Notes under the pieces: generated by a model
Databases searched by the model: none
Seen by the model: the letters and a program-made list of their open reading frames with translations, nothing else
Told to the model about the DNA's origin: nothing
Part shown: piece by piece, positions 8,720-17,338 of the stretch
Layout: every line of letters starts with the position of its first letter
How positions within the stretch are numbered: the first letter of the stretch is position 1
Source of the DNA: Rhodococcoides fascians A44A
GTDB taxonomy: Bacteria; Actinomycetota; Actinomycetes; Mycobacteriales; Mycobacteriaceae
Direction of reading: 5' to 3'
DNA length: 64,000 bases
Assembly (NCBI RefSeq): GCF_000760735.1
Contig: NZ_JMEX01000008.1
Location: 2,450,905 to 2,514,904 of the forward strand
Made by a program: the position numbers and the translations under genes

Positions 8720-9734
8720 CCGCGATACGGCTGAGTCGGCCTCGGACGTAACCGAATCCGGCAGCGCCGACACTGGCAACCACAGCCATGGCTCCCCAGG
8801 CACGAACAGGGTTTCCACGGGCCGCGGCAGAGGCTTCACGCCCGACGGCACGTGGCAGGATCTTCGCGGTATATGCGCGCTCGGACGACAACGCGTCCTC
8901 CGATCCGATCAGCCGCGCGATCGCTGCCTTGGACACGCCCTCGGCGTAGCTGCGGGACAGCAAGTATCTCGGGCGGGTCCTGTCCGCGCTGACCGTGTGA
9001 TCCACGACGATGGACGGGTCGAAGACGATCTCCGCGTCCGGATGCGTCTGTCGGAGCCGGATGCACAGCTCGGTTTCCTCGCAGCCGAGAGGAATTCGAC
9101 CGATACGGCCGATTCCGGACACGAACCCACCGAGAGCCACGACGGGCTCACGTCGGAAGGACATGTTGGCGCCCATCAGATTTCGCACTGCCGAAGTGGT
9201 CGTGGGCTGCCCCCTGTACGTACAGCCCACGATCCAATCCAGCTCGCCCGGTTGACCCGCTACAGCGGTGGGGAGAAAAGGGGGACGCGACGTCGGCCAC
9301 ACGGGATAGGCAGATCCGCCGACCGCGTACACCGACGGATCGGAGTAGTGGCCCAGAATCGACGCCAACCACTCCGTCGACCGCGGCGTCGCATCGTCGT
9401 CGAGGAATACGACGACATCACCGGTAGCGATGTCCAACGACGTGTTTCGAGCTCCGGACAATCCACGGGGATGCGTGTTCGGGGTGACGACGACGGTTTC
9501 CCCGCGGGGAAGGAACTGCTCACGCGCGCGAGACAACAGACGATCGTTGTGGTCGATGACGACCAGAAGCTCGGACGCGGGGTTCGACTGGCCGAGCACA
9601 GCATCGACCGCTGCGCTCAGATCGTCCCAGCGATCGAGCGTGTACGCGCAGATGACTACCGAGCACGTGGGCCTCGCCAGCTGAGATGCCCTGGATTCGC
9701 CTGCTGTGTCAGTCCCCGACGACCTGTCGATCAC
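8712..9734 (-). CDS. Family 2 glycosyltransferase with C-terminal hydrophobic segment
   Basis: A 340-residue GT2 enzyme. The nucleotide-sugar fold starts at CSVVICAYTLDRWDDL, has the metal-binding DDD in FLDDDATPRS, and the acceptor-side motif GCEETELCIRL. A hydrophobic stretch near the C-terminus (AMAVVASVGAAGFGYV) may tether it to the membrane. The GTG start overlaps the upstream stop as GTGA, indicating translational coupling; the much longer open frame upstream is antisense or out-of-frame to the previous gene and was discarded. It is the last gene of the minus-strand glycan set. Donor and acceptor sugars are unknown. Confidence 0.88.
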   Translation of the reverse strand: MIDRSSGTDTAGESRASQLARPTCSVVICAYTLDRWDDLSAAVDAVLGQSNPASELLVVIDHNDRLLSRAREQFLPRGETVVVTPNTHPRGLSGARNTSLDIATGDVVVFLDDDATPRSTEWLASILGHYSDPSVYAVGGSAYPVWPTSRPPFLPTAVAGQPGELDWIVGCTYRGQPTTTSAVRNLMGANMSFRREPVVALGGFVSGIGRIGRIPLGCEETELCIRLRQTHPDAEIVFDPSIVVDHTVSADRTRPRYLLSRSYAEGVSKAAIARLIGSEDALSSERAYTAKILPRAVGREASAAARGNPVRAWGAMAVVASVGAAGFGYVRGRLSRIAAS

Positions 9735-10582
9735 GCCGACTTTTCTTGGTACGGAAGCTCGTCGAACACCTCGAAGGCCTCGAACTCCAAGTCCATGTCC
9801 GTCCGTGCAACGTTGGTACGACGGTCGGGACGCGGGATGGAGTTCTTCGCCAGTTTGCGTGCGCGCAGACGCTCGGTGAAAAGAGTGCGCAGGACGCGGA
9901 AGCCGTCGGAGAACGTGCGAAGGTTGCTCTGCCCGTAGATACGAGCCAGCTCGACGCTCGGTACTTCCTGGATCCGGACGTCCGCCTCGGCGAACCGGCA
10001 ATTGATGATGGTCTCGATCTCGAAGCCGTCGCCCCAGAGCATCTCGCCCGGCGCCACGTCCTCCTGATCGACCACGGGAAGGTCGAGAACCGGCACCAGG
10101 TCGCGCCAGAAAGCGTTGTAGCCGTAGCACAGGTCCGAGAACTTGGTTCCGAACAATGTGTTGGCGACGAGGTGGAGCCCGCCGTTGCCTGCGCGGCGAA
10201 GCGGAGTGATGTCGTGGCTGCCGCCGCCCGCGGTGAAGCGGCTGCCCTTGGCGAAGTCCGCGCCCGCGAGCAGGGCGTCGACGAAGCGCGGGATCTCGTC
10301 CGCATCGGCCGAGCCGTCCGCGTCGAACATCACGATGATGTCGCCGGTAGCAGCTTCGAATCCGCACGCGAGAGCGTTGCCCTTGCCCTTGCGGGTCTGC
10401 TTGATGATGCGGATGTCTCCGCGTATTTCACGCGCAGCGTCGATGGTGCCGTCGACACTGCCGCCGTCGACCAAGACCAGTTCGTAGTCGTGGGACAGCA
10501 ACGGCAGTACGTGGCGCAGGTTGGCGGCCTCGTTGAGGGTTGGGATGACAACGCTGATGCGAGGGTTCTGGGAGTTCGACAT
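9731..10582 (-). CDS. Family 2 glycosyltransferase, dolichyl-phosphate-sugar-synthase-like
   Basis: A 283-residue protein with the GT2 start ISVVIPTLNEAANL, the DGGSVDGT loop, GKGNALACGFEAATGD and the metal-binding DADGSADAD. This layout matches polyprenyl-phosphate mannosyl- or glucosyltransferases that make a lipid-linked sugar donor for membrane (GT-C) enzymes. No membrane helices are present, so it would be a peripheral enzyme. The likely acceptor is polyprenyl phosphate, and the neighbouring polytopic protein (10808-13003) could use the product. The ATG is chosen at MSNSQNPR, preceded by AAAGGA. A 225-base gap upstream suggests its own promoter. Confidence 0.87.
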   Translation of the reverse strand: MSNSQNPRISVVIPTLNEAANLRHVLPLLSHDYELVLVDGGSVDGTIDAAREIRGDIRIIKQTRKGKGNALACGFEAATGDIIVMFDADGSADADEIPRFVDALLAGADFAKGSRFTAGGGSHDITPLRRAGNGGLHLVANTLFGTKFSDLCYGYNAFWRDLVPVLDLPVVDQEDVAPGEMLWGDGFEIETIINCRFAEADVRIQEVPSVELARIYGQSNLRTFSDGFRVLRTLFTERLRARKLAKNSIPRPDRRTNVARTDMDLEFEAFEVFDELPYQEKSA

Positions 10583-10756
10583 ATCCTTTTTCCAGACGGG
10601 TTGAGTGCAGTGTTTCCGACTGATCTCAGAAGATCTGTGACGCGACCCCCGGCGGATCCACAGAGACGTTACCTGCGCCCCGCTAAGGGTCAGGATCTCG
10701 TTTTCATCGACTGTGTACAACCTTAAAAGAAGCTACGAGTTTGTCAAGCTACGAAT

Positions 10757-10771
10757 AAACAAACCGTATGG
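10757..10771 (+). promoter_or_regulatory. Second copy of the aaacaaaccg motif
   Basis: The 15-mer aaacaaaccgtatgg matches 13 of 15 bases with 5132-5146. It lies about 175 bases upstream of the minus-strand GT2 start at 10582, in a locally AT-rich gap (10583-10807) that otherwise holds no gene. The repeated cluster ctacga (about 10731 and 10750) lies beside it. Confidence 0.3.
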
Positions 10772-10807
10772 CGGTTTCGAGAGACATTGCTCATACCTGC
10801 GGGTGGT

Positions 10808-13003
10808 TTAGATGTTCCGTCTCTCGAACACGATCGTGTCGGCGTCCTGGTAGTGCAACGACCACGCAGGATTGGACCGCAACCAGCGCTCGAAGGCCTC
10901 CGGAGCACCGTTCTTCATGAAACCGTAGTAGTTCATGGCTTCGAGCGATTGCCGCGTGAGAATGACGTAGGACGGCGCCCCCTGCTGTGACGCTTCCCAT
11001 TCGAACGCCTCGAGCTGATCCGGAGTCGGGAACTCCAACATGTACTCGGGACCGTAGTAGTTCAGCGGCGCGTCGAACATCTCGTTGGCTTCCGCCTGCT
11101 CCACGTACTTGGCCGTGGACCGAATCGGATAGCCGGCCGGATACAGCATCGTGAACTTCGATCCCGCAGGCGAATTCGCCACCAACGCCTGTGTGTTGTC
11201 GACCTGGGACTTGTTCTCCACGACCAACGGCCACAGGCCGAAGTACCCCTGAAGTCCGAACGTCGCCGCGCCGACGGTTCCGGCGAACGCGCAGGCGACC
11301 GCCACTCGCGTCGACACCATCCGTACCGTGCTGCGTGCACCCGCGACATCCGCGTCGAGTGCAGCGATCAGCATCGGCGCGATGAGCAGGACACATCCGG
11401 GAATCGCGTACAGATAGACACGGAAGATGGCCTCGCCGCCGTAGCTCTGGCCCGCGAGAAGCCCGATGGAACCGAATGCCATCACCATCGGAGCCCAGAA
11501 CGGCTTCTTCGTCCGCCAGGCATAGACGATCGAGATCATGGCCAAGCCGAACACACCCGCGGAGAGAGCCCGGCAGATGAGCGAGGTCACCTGTTTGCCC
11601 AGGATGCCGGGCGTCTGCACGTTGCTCGCCGCGTTCTCGACCGGATCGAACCCGGACAACAGGCCGTACGGGGCGACGATGTCCAGCCGTGGAATCAGGT
11701 ACCCGATCAGGATCAAGGCCAGCGGGAACATCAACCACCACGGCTTCGCGCGGCGAGTGACCAGCAGGACCCCGGCCACAGCGAACAGCCAGTACGGCGT
11801 CAACTGGTGGGTCGGTACCAACGCCGCGAAAGGAACGAGCGCAATAAATCCCGCGACACGAAGCTGCGTCGAGGCCATCAGCAGAACGAGGAAACCGATG
11901 GCGAGAACGAAGCCGAGCGACTGCGGCGCGTAATAGTCCTGCCCCACCCAGTTGACCAGTTCCGCGAGCATCGCGGCGGTCACGGCTGTTCGAGGCTTCA
12001 GCTTCAACACGCGCGCCAAGGCGTAGACGAAGAATGCGATCAACACGTGCACCAGCGGCGCGAACACATGCGCCAACGACATGATGCCGTACCCGGTCAC
12101 GTCGCTGAACCATGCAGTGACCACGAAGAAACTGGGCCACTGAGCGTAGATGTCTATGCCGTTCGGCGGCAGCGAGCCGAACGACAGGATGTACTCGGTG
12201 ACAGCGACGTGCTTGTACGTCCACTCGTAGACGGGAGCATCGGTGACGAGTGTGACCGTCAGACGCTGCACGATGATGGCCACGGCTACAGCGGCGACCG
12301 CCGAACGAAACTGATGACGCTTGACCGCCAACAGAAATGCCCCGACGACCAACGCCATGCACACCACCAGCACCGGCCCGGTACCGGCAGTCAGCAACCC
12401 GAACTGGGAGTAACCGGCCTTCTCCAGGCCGGGCAACGACGGGAGCCACAGTACGAGGGCGAGCGCGAGCATCAGCCCGGCGACGTTGCGGCGCAAGTAC
12501 TCTCGATCCCATACCCTGCCGACGAGCGTCGTCGCGTGTTCACCGAGTTGGCGTCGATCGACCAGCCGTCGCAGCCACGTCGACCACCCCGAGGCATCGG
12601 GCCACGCCCTGTACTTGCGATACCACAACAGCGACGAGCCGATCTGCAGGAGAGCCACGAGCGCGGTTATCCACCGGGGGTTCCACTGATAACCCCACAT
12701 GGCACCGGTCGTCACCAGAGTCATCAGTGCCAAGCTCAGCACCGGAACCGCTGCGAAACGGGCACGAGGAGGAACGTAGACCCACGTCAGAATCGTCGCG
12801 CCGGGTCCGACGAAGATCAGCACCGCGAGGAAAACCGCGCGCACGACACCGGGAAGAGGGAGCATCGCCGCCGCGGCGCACACCGACGCGACGACGGCTA
12901 CGTCGGCGAATCGAATTTCGGGCCGAGGTGCAGGCAGAGGCGTCACCGCGATCGACGGTTGCCGATCGAGCGAGAACCGACGATCAACCGAGGACCGGGG
13001 CAC
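10808..13003 (-). CDS. Large polytopic membrane protein, possible GT-C glycosyltransferase or glycan polymerase
   Basis: A 731-residue protein with many hydrophobic segments through residue 600 and a soluble C-terminal region. A loop with TYKHVAVTEYILSFGSLPPNGIDIYAQWPSFFVV resembles the extracytoplasmic loop of membrane glycosyltransferases; Asp and Glu residues in it could be catalytic. No Wzy or O-antigen ligase motif is plain to me. The GTG start has GGAGG seven bases upstream, inside the 3' end of the preceding GT2 gene, which overlaps it by 20 bases, so the two are probably co-translated. I infer that it transfers or polymerises lipid-linked sugars in this locus. Confidence 0.75.
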   Translation of the reverse strand: MPRSSVDRRFSLDRQPSIAVTPLPAPRPEIRFADVAVVASVCAAAAMLPLPGVVRAVFLAVLIFVGPGATILTWVYVPPRARFAAVPVLSLALMTLVTTGAMWGYQWNPRWITALVALLQIGSSLLWYRKYRAWPDASGWSTWLRRLVDRRQLGEHATTLVGRVWDREYLRRNVAGLMLALALVLWLPSLPGLEKAGYSQFGLLTAGTGPVLVVCMALVVGAFLLAVKRHQFRSAVAAVAVAIIVQRLTVTLVTDAPVYEWTYKHVAVTEYILSFGSLPPNGIDIYAQWPSFFVVTAWFSDVTGYGIMSLAHVFAPLVHVLIAFFVYALARVLKLKPRTAVTAAMLAELVNWVGQDYYAPQSLGFVLAIGFLVLLMASTQLRVAGFIALVPFAALVPTHQLTPYWLFAVAGVLLVTRRAKPWWLMFPLALILIGYLIPRLDIVAPYGLLSGFDPVENAASNVQTPGILGKQVTSLICRALSAGVFGLAMISIVYAWRTKKPFWAPMVMAFGSIGLLAGQSYGGEAIFRVYLYAIPGCVLLIAPMLIAALDADVAGARSTVRMVSTRVAVACAFAGTVGAATFGLQGYFGLWPLVVENKSQVDNTQALVANSPAGSKFTMLYPAGYPIRSTAKYVEQAEANEMFDAPLNYYGPEYMLEFPTPDQLEAFEWEASQQGAPSYVILTRQSLEAMNYYGFMKNGAPEAFERWLRSNPAWSLHYQDADTIVFERRNI

Positions 13004-14282
13004 GGTTCACCTCCAACAACGGCTGACGCTTGCGGCCTTCCTTGCGGCTGCGACGCAGCGCACCCGGGCCCTTCGCGATGGACAGTAGTTCCATTCTGCC
13101 GATGCCCTCGGGAAGATCGTCCGCGAGATCCTCGGGAGGAGAGGCAACCTTGGACATCCGTGCGGACAACACGACCGTGCTGCCGAGCCGGCGGAACGCA
13201 ACTCGCGCCGCGAGCAATGCCGAACGCCTGTTCGTCGCCACCGTCGTCAGCCACGCACCCAAGCCCAGTCCGTAGCCTCTGGCCTGCACGGCCAAGGCGT
13301 CGGAATCCGCACGGTGCCGGTGCCACACGATCGCGGCAGGCTCGTACACCAACTTGTCTCCGGCCATCAGGACGCGGAAGAACATGTCGAGATCCTCACC
13401 ACCGTTCGTGGGAGAACCGACACCGAGAGCCTCGTCGAAACCACCGAGGTCGAACATTCGGTCGCGGCGCACCGCGAAGTTGGCGCCCGTCCCGTAGATG
13501 CCGACCTGGAATGGAAACAGCGGAACGTCGGCGGGAGGCTCGGCGAGCGAGAAGATACGAGGCGTCACCGAGCTCGCCCACCCGACACGCCGGTCGAAGT
13601 AGGCCTGGGCCTGAGTGCGGATCTCGCCGCTGGGGACGATCCCCGAGACACACGCGACGCGGGCATCCCGGGCGAAGCCGCGAGCGATCGAGGACAACCA
13701 CCGCGCGTCGACCGCGACGTCGTCGTCGGTGAACGCGACGATGGAATGCCGCGCAGCACGCAGGCCCGTGTTGCGCGCGCGAGACAGTCCGGCAACCGGT
13801 TCCGACACGACGCGCACGCGAGGATCACCGAGTTCGGTGACGTAGCGGGTGGTCGCGTCCGTCGCGGAAGCGTTGTCCACGACGACGACCTCGAAGCTCG
13901 GGTAATCCACCTCCAACACCGAGGCCAGCGCACCGCGCAGGTGATCGATCCGGTCCCTGGTGCAGATCACGACCGTGATGTCCGGCTCCGCGCCGTCACC
14001 CTCCGGAAGTGATTCGGCGCCGTGAACGTCGAGCTTGCGAACGGCCTCGACGAGCTCATTGGTGTCGATGCCTTCCGAGACGATCGGGAGATCGACGAAT
14101 CCGAGCGGGTCGGCGGAACGTCGGACGAGGAGCCGCGCGCGCGAATATCCCTCAGCCCCGTCGAGGGCGAGACGATCGGGCAACGCGGCTTCGATGTCGA
14201 CGTCTCCGATCCACACCGCGCCGGACCACTCGGGCGGCTGCGCGCTGACGAGTGCAGGCTGGAGAACGGATGATGTCGACAC
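12984..14282 (-). CDS. Family 2 glycosyltransferase
   Basis: A 432-residue protein. About 100 N-terminal residues of unknown role (WIGDVDIEAALPDRLALDGAEG) come before a GT2 domain: DITVVICTRDRIDHLRGAL, VVDNASATDAT, GLSRARNTGLR, metal-binding FTDDDVAVDARWL, and NGGEDLDMFFRVL on the acceptor side. The layout fits rhamnosyl- or galactosyl-type GT2s. The GTG start is supported by AAAGGA eight bases upstream. It overlaps the downstream membrane protein by 20 bases and follows the GH16 gene after 55 bases. The sugar is unknown. Confidence 0.88.
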   Translation of the reverse strand: MSTSSVLQPALVSAQPPEWSGAVWIGDVDIEAALPDRLALDGAEGYSRARLLVRRSADPLGFVDLPIVSEGIDTNELVEAVRKLDVHGAESLPEGDGAEPDITVVICTRDRIDHLRGALASVLEVDYPSFEVVVVDNASATDATTRYVTELGDPRVRVVSEPVAGLSRARNTGLRAARHSIVAFTDDDVAVDARWLSSIARGFARDARVACVSGIVPSGEIRTQAQAYFDRRVGWASSVTPRIFSLAEPPADVPLFPFQVGIYGTGANFAVRRDRMFDLGGFDEALGVGSPTNGGEDLDMFFRVLMAGDKLVYEPAAIVWHRHRADSDALAVQARGYGLGLGAWLTTVATNRRSALLAARVAFRRLGSTVVLSARMSKVASPPEDLADDLPEGIGRMELLSIAKGPGALRRSRKEGRKRQPLLEVNRAPVLG

Positions 14283-14337
14283 GGGGTGGATCCTTTCGAT
14301 ACTGCACGGGGAAATACGTGTTCTGGAGCAGGCTGAG

Positions 14338-15273
14338 TCAGTCGGTTCGGTATCGGACCCAGTCGACCGACATCGTCGCCGGGAATTCGGTGTCGGCGTC
14401 GGTAGGACCTGGCCAATCGCCGGCGACCGCGACGTTGAACAGCAGGTAGAACGGCTTGTCGAACACCCAGTATTCGTCGCCGCCGTCGAGTTGCGCCGGG
14501 GTGACCGTCTGCAGCACCTGATCGTCCATGCCGATCACGATCTTCCGGGGCGCTTTCTCGACCCAATAGACGTGATACTCGTCGGCCAGGTTGTTGGCTG
14601 GGTACCCGGCGAGCTGAACCTTCTGGCTGTTCAGACTGTCCGCCTGTGGAGCGTGCACACCGATGTGGAAGTTGTCCGCCTCGTTCAACGTCTCGATCGC
14701 ATCGATCTCACCGGAAATCGGCCAGCCGACGTCGTCGATGTCGGTCCCGAGCATCCAGAAAGCAGGATGCAACCCAGCGCCGGCAGGCATCTTGATACGC
14801 GCTTCCACGCGGCCGTAGGTGAACTCGAACTTGTCCTTCGTCGTCACCCGCGCGGAGGTGTAGCCGTCCGGCGTGCGCAACGCGGAGATGGACATGTTGC
14901 CGGACCCGTCCTGGTACGCATTGTCGACCGAATCGGTGTAGTTCTGTTTCTCGTTGTTTCCCCACCCGGTCCGGCCGGTGTCGTAACTCCAGTTGCTGGA
15001 GTCGATCCTGGATCCGGACGGTCCGTCGAACTGGTCGTACACCGTGAAACCGTTCACCGCTTCGGCGTCCGCTGCCTGTGAACTCGTCGCATCGGACTGC
15101 GGCCACAACTCGCGGTACGCAACGACACCCACCCCGACAGCCAGAAGCAGAACCACAGCAAGGACTGCGAACGACGGCCACCGTCGTGTCCGCCGATGCG
15201 GAGGACGCGGCGGAGTCCCGGAGGACGGAAGTCGTGATACCTCGACCGTCGGCGGATCATAGCGATGGGTCAT
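14338..15273 (-). CDS. Membrane-anchored glycoside hydrolase family 16 enzyme
   Basis: A 311-residue protein: a short cytoplasmic Pro-rich head, a signal anchor (about 33-52) and an extracytoplasmic GH16 domain. The catalytic signature ExDxxE is intact as Glu189-Ile-Asp191-Ala-Ile-Glu194. NWSYDTGRTGWGNNE and GRVEARIKMPAGAGLHPAFWML are typical of laminarinase-like beta-glucanases. In a glycan export locus such an enzyme usually trims, releases or transglycosylates the exported polymer. It overlaps the DUF998 gene by ATGA. Substrate specificity (beta-1,3 or beta-1,4 glucan or galactan) cannot be told. Confidence 0.9.
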   Translation of the reverse strand: MTHRYDPPTVEVSRLPSSGTPPRPPHRRTRRWPSFAVLAVVLLLAVGVGVVAYRELWPQSDATSSQAADAEAVNGFTVYDQFDGPSGSRIDSSNWSYDTGRTGWGNNEKQNYTDSVDNAYQDGSGNMSISALRTPDGYTSARVTTKDKFEFTYGRVEARIKMPAGAGLHPAFWMLGTDIDDVGWPISGEIDAIETLNEADNFHIGVHAPQADSLNSQKVQLAGYPANNLADEYHVYWVEKAPRKIVIGMDDQVLQTVTPAQLDGGDEYWVFDKPFYLLFNVAVAGDWPGPTDADTEFPATMSVDWVRYRTD

Positions 15274-16070
15274 CGATCGTTCGTGCCGATCGGTCCACGG
15301 TGCCGGTCGGCGTTCGTGCTGCCGTAGACCGGACGCTCGTCGGGGCTGTACGTATCGGCGGACGCGTCCGCCTCACTGCCCGCTGCGGTGTCCAGAATCC
15401 TCAGCCGGCGCGCAGTCCTGCGATGTGCGACGGCGAGCACCACCGTCGCGACCAGAATCGCGTACACGACGACGCGCTCGATGGTGCCGATTCCCAACCC
15501 GAAGTTGTGTCCGCCGATGAAGCACAGCGACGCGGCCAGTCCGATCCACCCGAGCGTCGTGACCGTGATCCGGACCGAGCCGTGCAGCGAGCGATGCCCA
15601 CCCGCCACGATGAGCCCGAGCGATCCGACGACGAACATCAGCGTCGCGCCGAACGAGTGCACGCTGTAGTTCAGACCCTGGTTGATCGACCCGGCGACGA
15701 CGGCACCCAGCCCGGCGACAGCAAGGAGGACACCGCCGCGGACGTCGAGTACACCCGTGACCATCCACGCCACAGCCGCGACCACGAGGGCAACGCCGAC
15801 GAGCGCGATCGACACGTCGGCCAACACGTAGAGCTTGCTGCACGGCCACGAACCGGTCGGGCCGCAGAACGGAACGCCCAGTTCGCTGATGAAGTTGGTC
15901 CGGTAGCTGTACAGACCCCGCCACGTCGCCGCGACGACGAACTCGAACACGAACAGTTGCACCACCGACAGACCTGCCCAGTAGCCGATGCGTGCCCACA
16001 GGGACGCGTCCGGTCCGGTGGTCGGGTTGCCGCGCAGCGCCCGGCGGGCCTGCTGCATGTGAATGCTCAT
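15270..16070 (-). CDS. DUF998-like membrane protein
   Basis: A 266-residue protein with about six membrane segments and a polar C-terminal tail of 45 residues. The pattern FISELGVPFCGPTGSWPCSKLYVLADVS near the N-terminus and the SVHSFGATLMFVVGSLGLI helix resemble DUF998 proteins, whose function is unknown. Four-base ATGA overlaps with both neighbours (the acyltransferase and GH16) place it firmly in the operon. An alternative ATG lies four codons later. It may assist lipid-linked glycan handling, but nothing in the sequence proves this. Confidence 0.7.
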   Translation of the reverse strand: MSIHMQQARRALRGNPTTGPDASLWARIGYWAGLSVVQLFVFEFVVAATWRGLYSYRTNFISELGVPFCGPTGSWPCSKLYVLADVSIALVGVALVVAAVAWMVTGVLDVRGGVLLAVAGLGAVVAGSINQGLNYSVHSFGATLMFVVGSLGLIVAGGHRSLHGSVRITVTTLGWIGLAASLCFIGGHNFGLGIGTIERVVVYAILVATVVLAVAHRRTARRLRILDTAAGSEADASADTYSPDERPVYGSTNADRHRGPIGTNDR

Positions 16071-17338
16071 CGGGACACTTCCTGCGCACTGAGTAGAGCA
16101 ACGGGATCGGACATCGCCAGGTTCAACGCGGACTGTACTGCGTCACGGTCGAAGAAATTGTCGTGGAACGACGCGGTCACATGGAACACGTCGCGAATGT
16201 GCATGGAGGTGACGACGATGGACTCCGGCACACTCGGTTCGCTGAGCGGCACGAAGACGCTCTGTTCCGGGTCCGCAGTCCACGCGATGCCGTCGAATTG
16301 CGGAATACGCCCGACGTCGGAGAACGTGAGCCGCGCATCGGCCGTCGCGGGAGCCGTCGCCGTCGAGATGGCCGGGAGAGCGGAACGGGTGCGCAGGTAC
16401 GTCATCGTGCTGAGCGCCCCGGCAGCGAGCGGGCGGCCCTTGTCGATGGCGTGCGCAACGGACTCGTGCAACGCGGTCGCGTTCGTCGGGTCGACCCCCT
16501 CGAAATCGATCCCGACGGCGAAGTTGCCGAGTGCGACGCCGTCGGTACGTAGGTAACGCCTGCAATCGAACAGGAATCCGGCCGAGTACGACGTCGAGAT
16601 GCCGCGCGTGGACAGCGCCGTCGCGATGGCAGCGCACAGAATGGACGTGACGGACACCTCGGGGAGATTGTCCCGTCGCCACGCACGGATCGCCGCGGGT
16701 GCACCGGCAGCCGACGTCGCTGCTGCCACCGCAGGCGAGCGGCCCCACGGCACCCGTGCCTGCTCCATCGGCGCGAGCGCGGGAGTCACGAGTTCGGCCG
16801 GGGGCTGTCCGAACTTGCCGTAGAGAACGTCGACGACTTTGCCGGGGTTGCGCGCCATCCAGCCCGCCAGTGCACGGGGGAGCGGGTTGCGAAGCGTACG
16901 TGCCTCGGCCCACCCCGGAAGAGCAGGAACGGCAACAGGATCCGCGAGAAACGCAAACAATTCGATCGGCAGAACCGCATCGCTGAACCCGTGCGACAGA
17001 TCCAGCAGCAAGTATTCACCGGCGAGTACCACCCGGATCGGAACATCGATCGACACCGAATCGGACAGCTGCTCCAACTGCTCGACCACGTCGGCGCGAC
17101 CGATCGGAGCAGAAGTCGTGACGTGGTCACAGACCGACTCCGGACGGTAGGACCACTTCCTCGAGTTCGGATCCACCCGCAAACCGAGGCGCGTCTCGCG
17201 GCCGGACGACGCGAGCCGCAGGAGTCGCTCCTTGACCCTGTCGATGCCGCCGAAGTCCGCCGGTCCGAGAGCGCAGACGATGCGGCCCTCGGAGCGCAGC
17301 ATGTCCATCGCGCTGGCTTTGTAGTGTGCTCGGCTCAC
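16067..17338 (-). CDS. Condensation/PapA-fold acyltransferase-like protein
   Basis: A 423-residue protein with the two-lobe pattern of the CoA-dependent acyltransferase superfamily (NRPS condensation domains, PapA, WES). The active-site motif HHxxxDG appears as SHGFSDA with His116 and Asp120 kept, but the first His and the Gly replaced. The structural DFGWG-region counterpart is weak, while ALGNFAVGIDF resembles the GN element preceding it. GTGA overlap upstream and ATGA overlap downstream show tight coupling. In this locus it could move an amino-acyl or acyl group from the carrier protein (22964-23221) onto the glycan or its lipid carrier; this is an attractive but untested inference. Confidence 0.65.
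   Translation of the reverse strand: MSRAHYKASAMDMLRSEGRIVCALGPADFGGIDRVKERLLRLASSGRETRLGLRVDPNSRKWSYRPESVCDHVTTSAPIGRADVVEQLEQLSDSVSIDVPIRVVLAGEYLLLDLSHGFSDAVLPIELFAFLADPVAVPALPGWAEARTLRNPLPRALAGWMARNPGKVVDVLYGKFGQPPAELVTPALAPMEQARVPWGRSPAVAAATSAAGAPAAIRAWRRDNLPEVSVTSILCAAIATALSTRGISTSYSAGFLFDCRRYLRTDGVALGNFAVGIDFEGVDPTNATALHESVAHAIDKGRPLAAGALSTMTYLRTRSALPAISTATAPATADARLTFSDVGRIPQFDGIAWTADPEQSVFVPLSEPSVPESIVVTSMHIRDVFHVTASFHDNFFDRDAVQSALNLAMSDPVALLSAQEVSR

Noticed and set aside
10583..10807. Possible mobile-element scar in the AT-rich gap of the glycan locus
   Set aside because: No transposase remnant, terminal inverted repeat or target duplication could be seen; a promoter region explains it.
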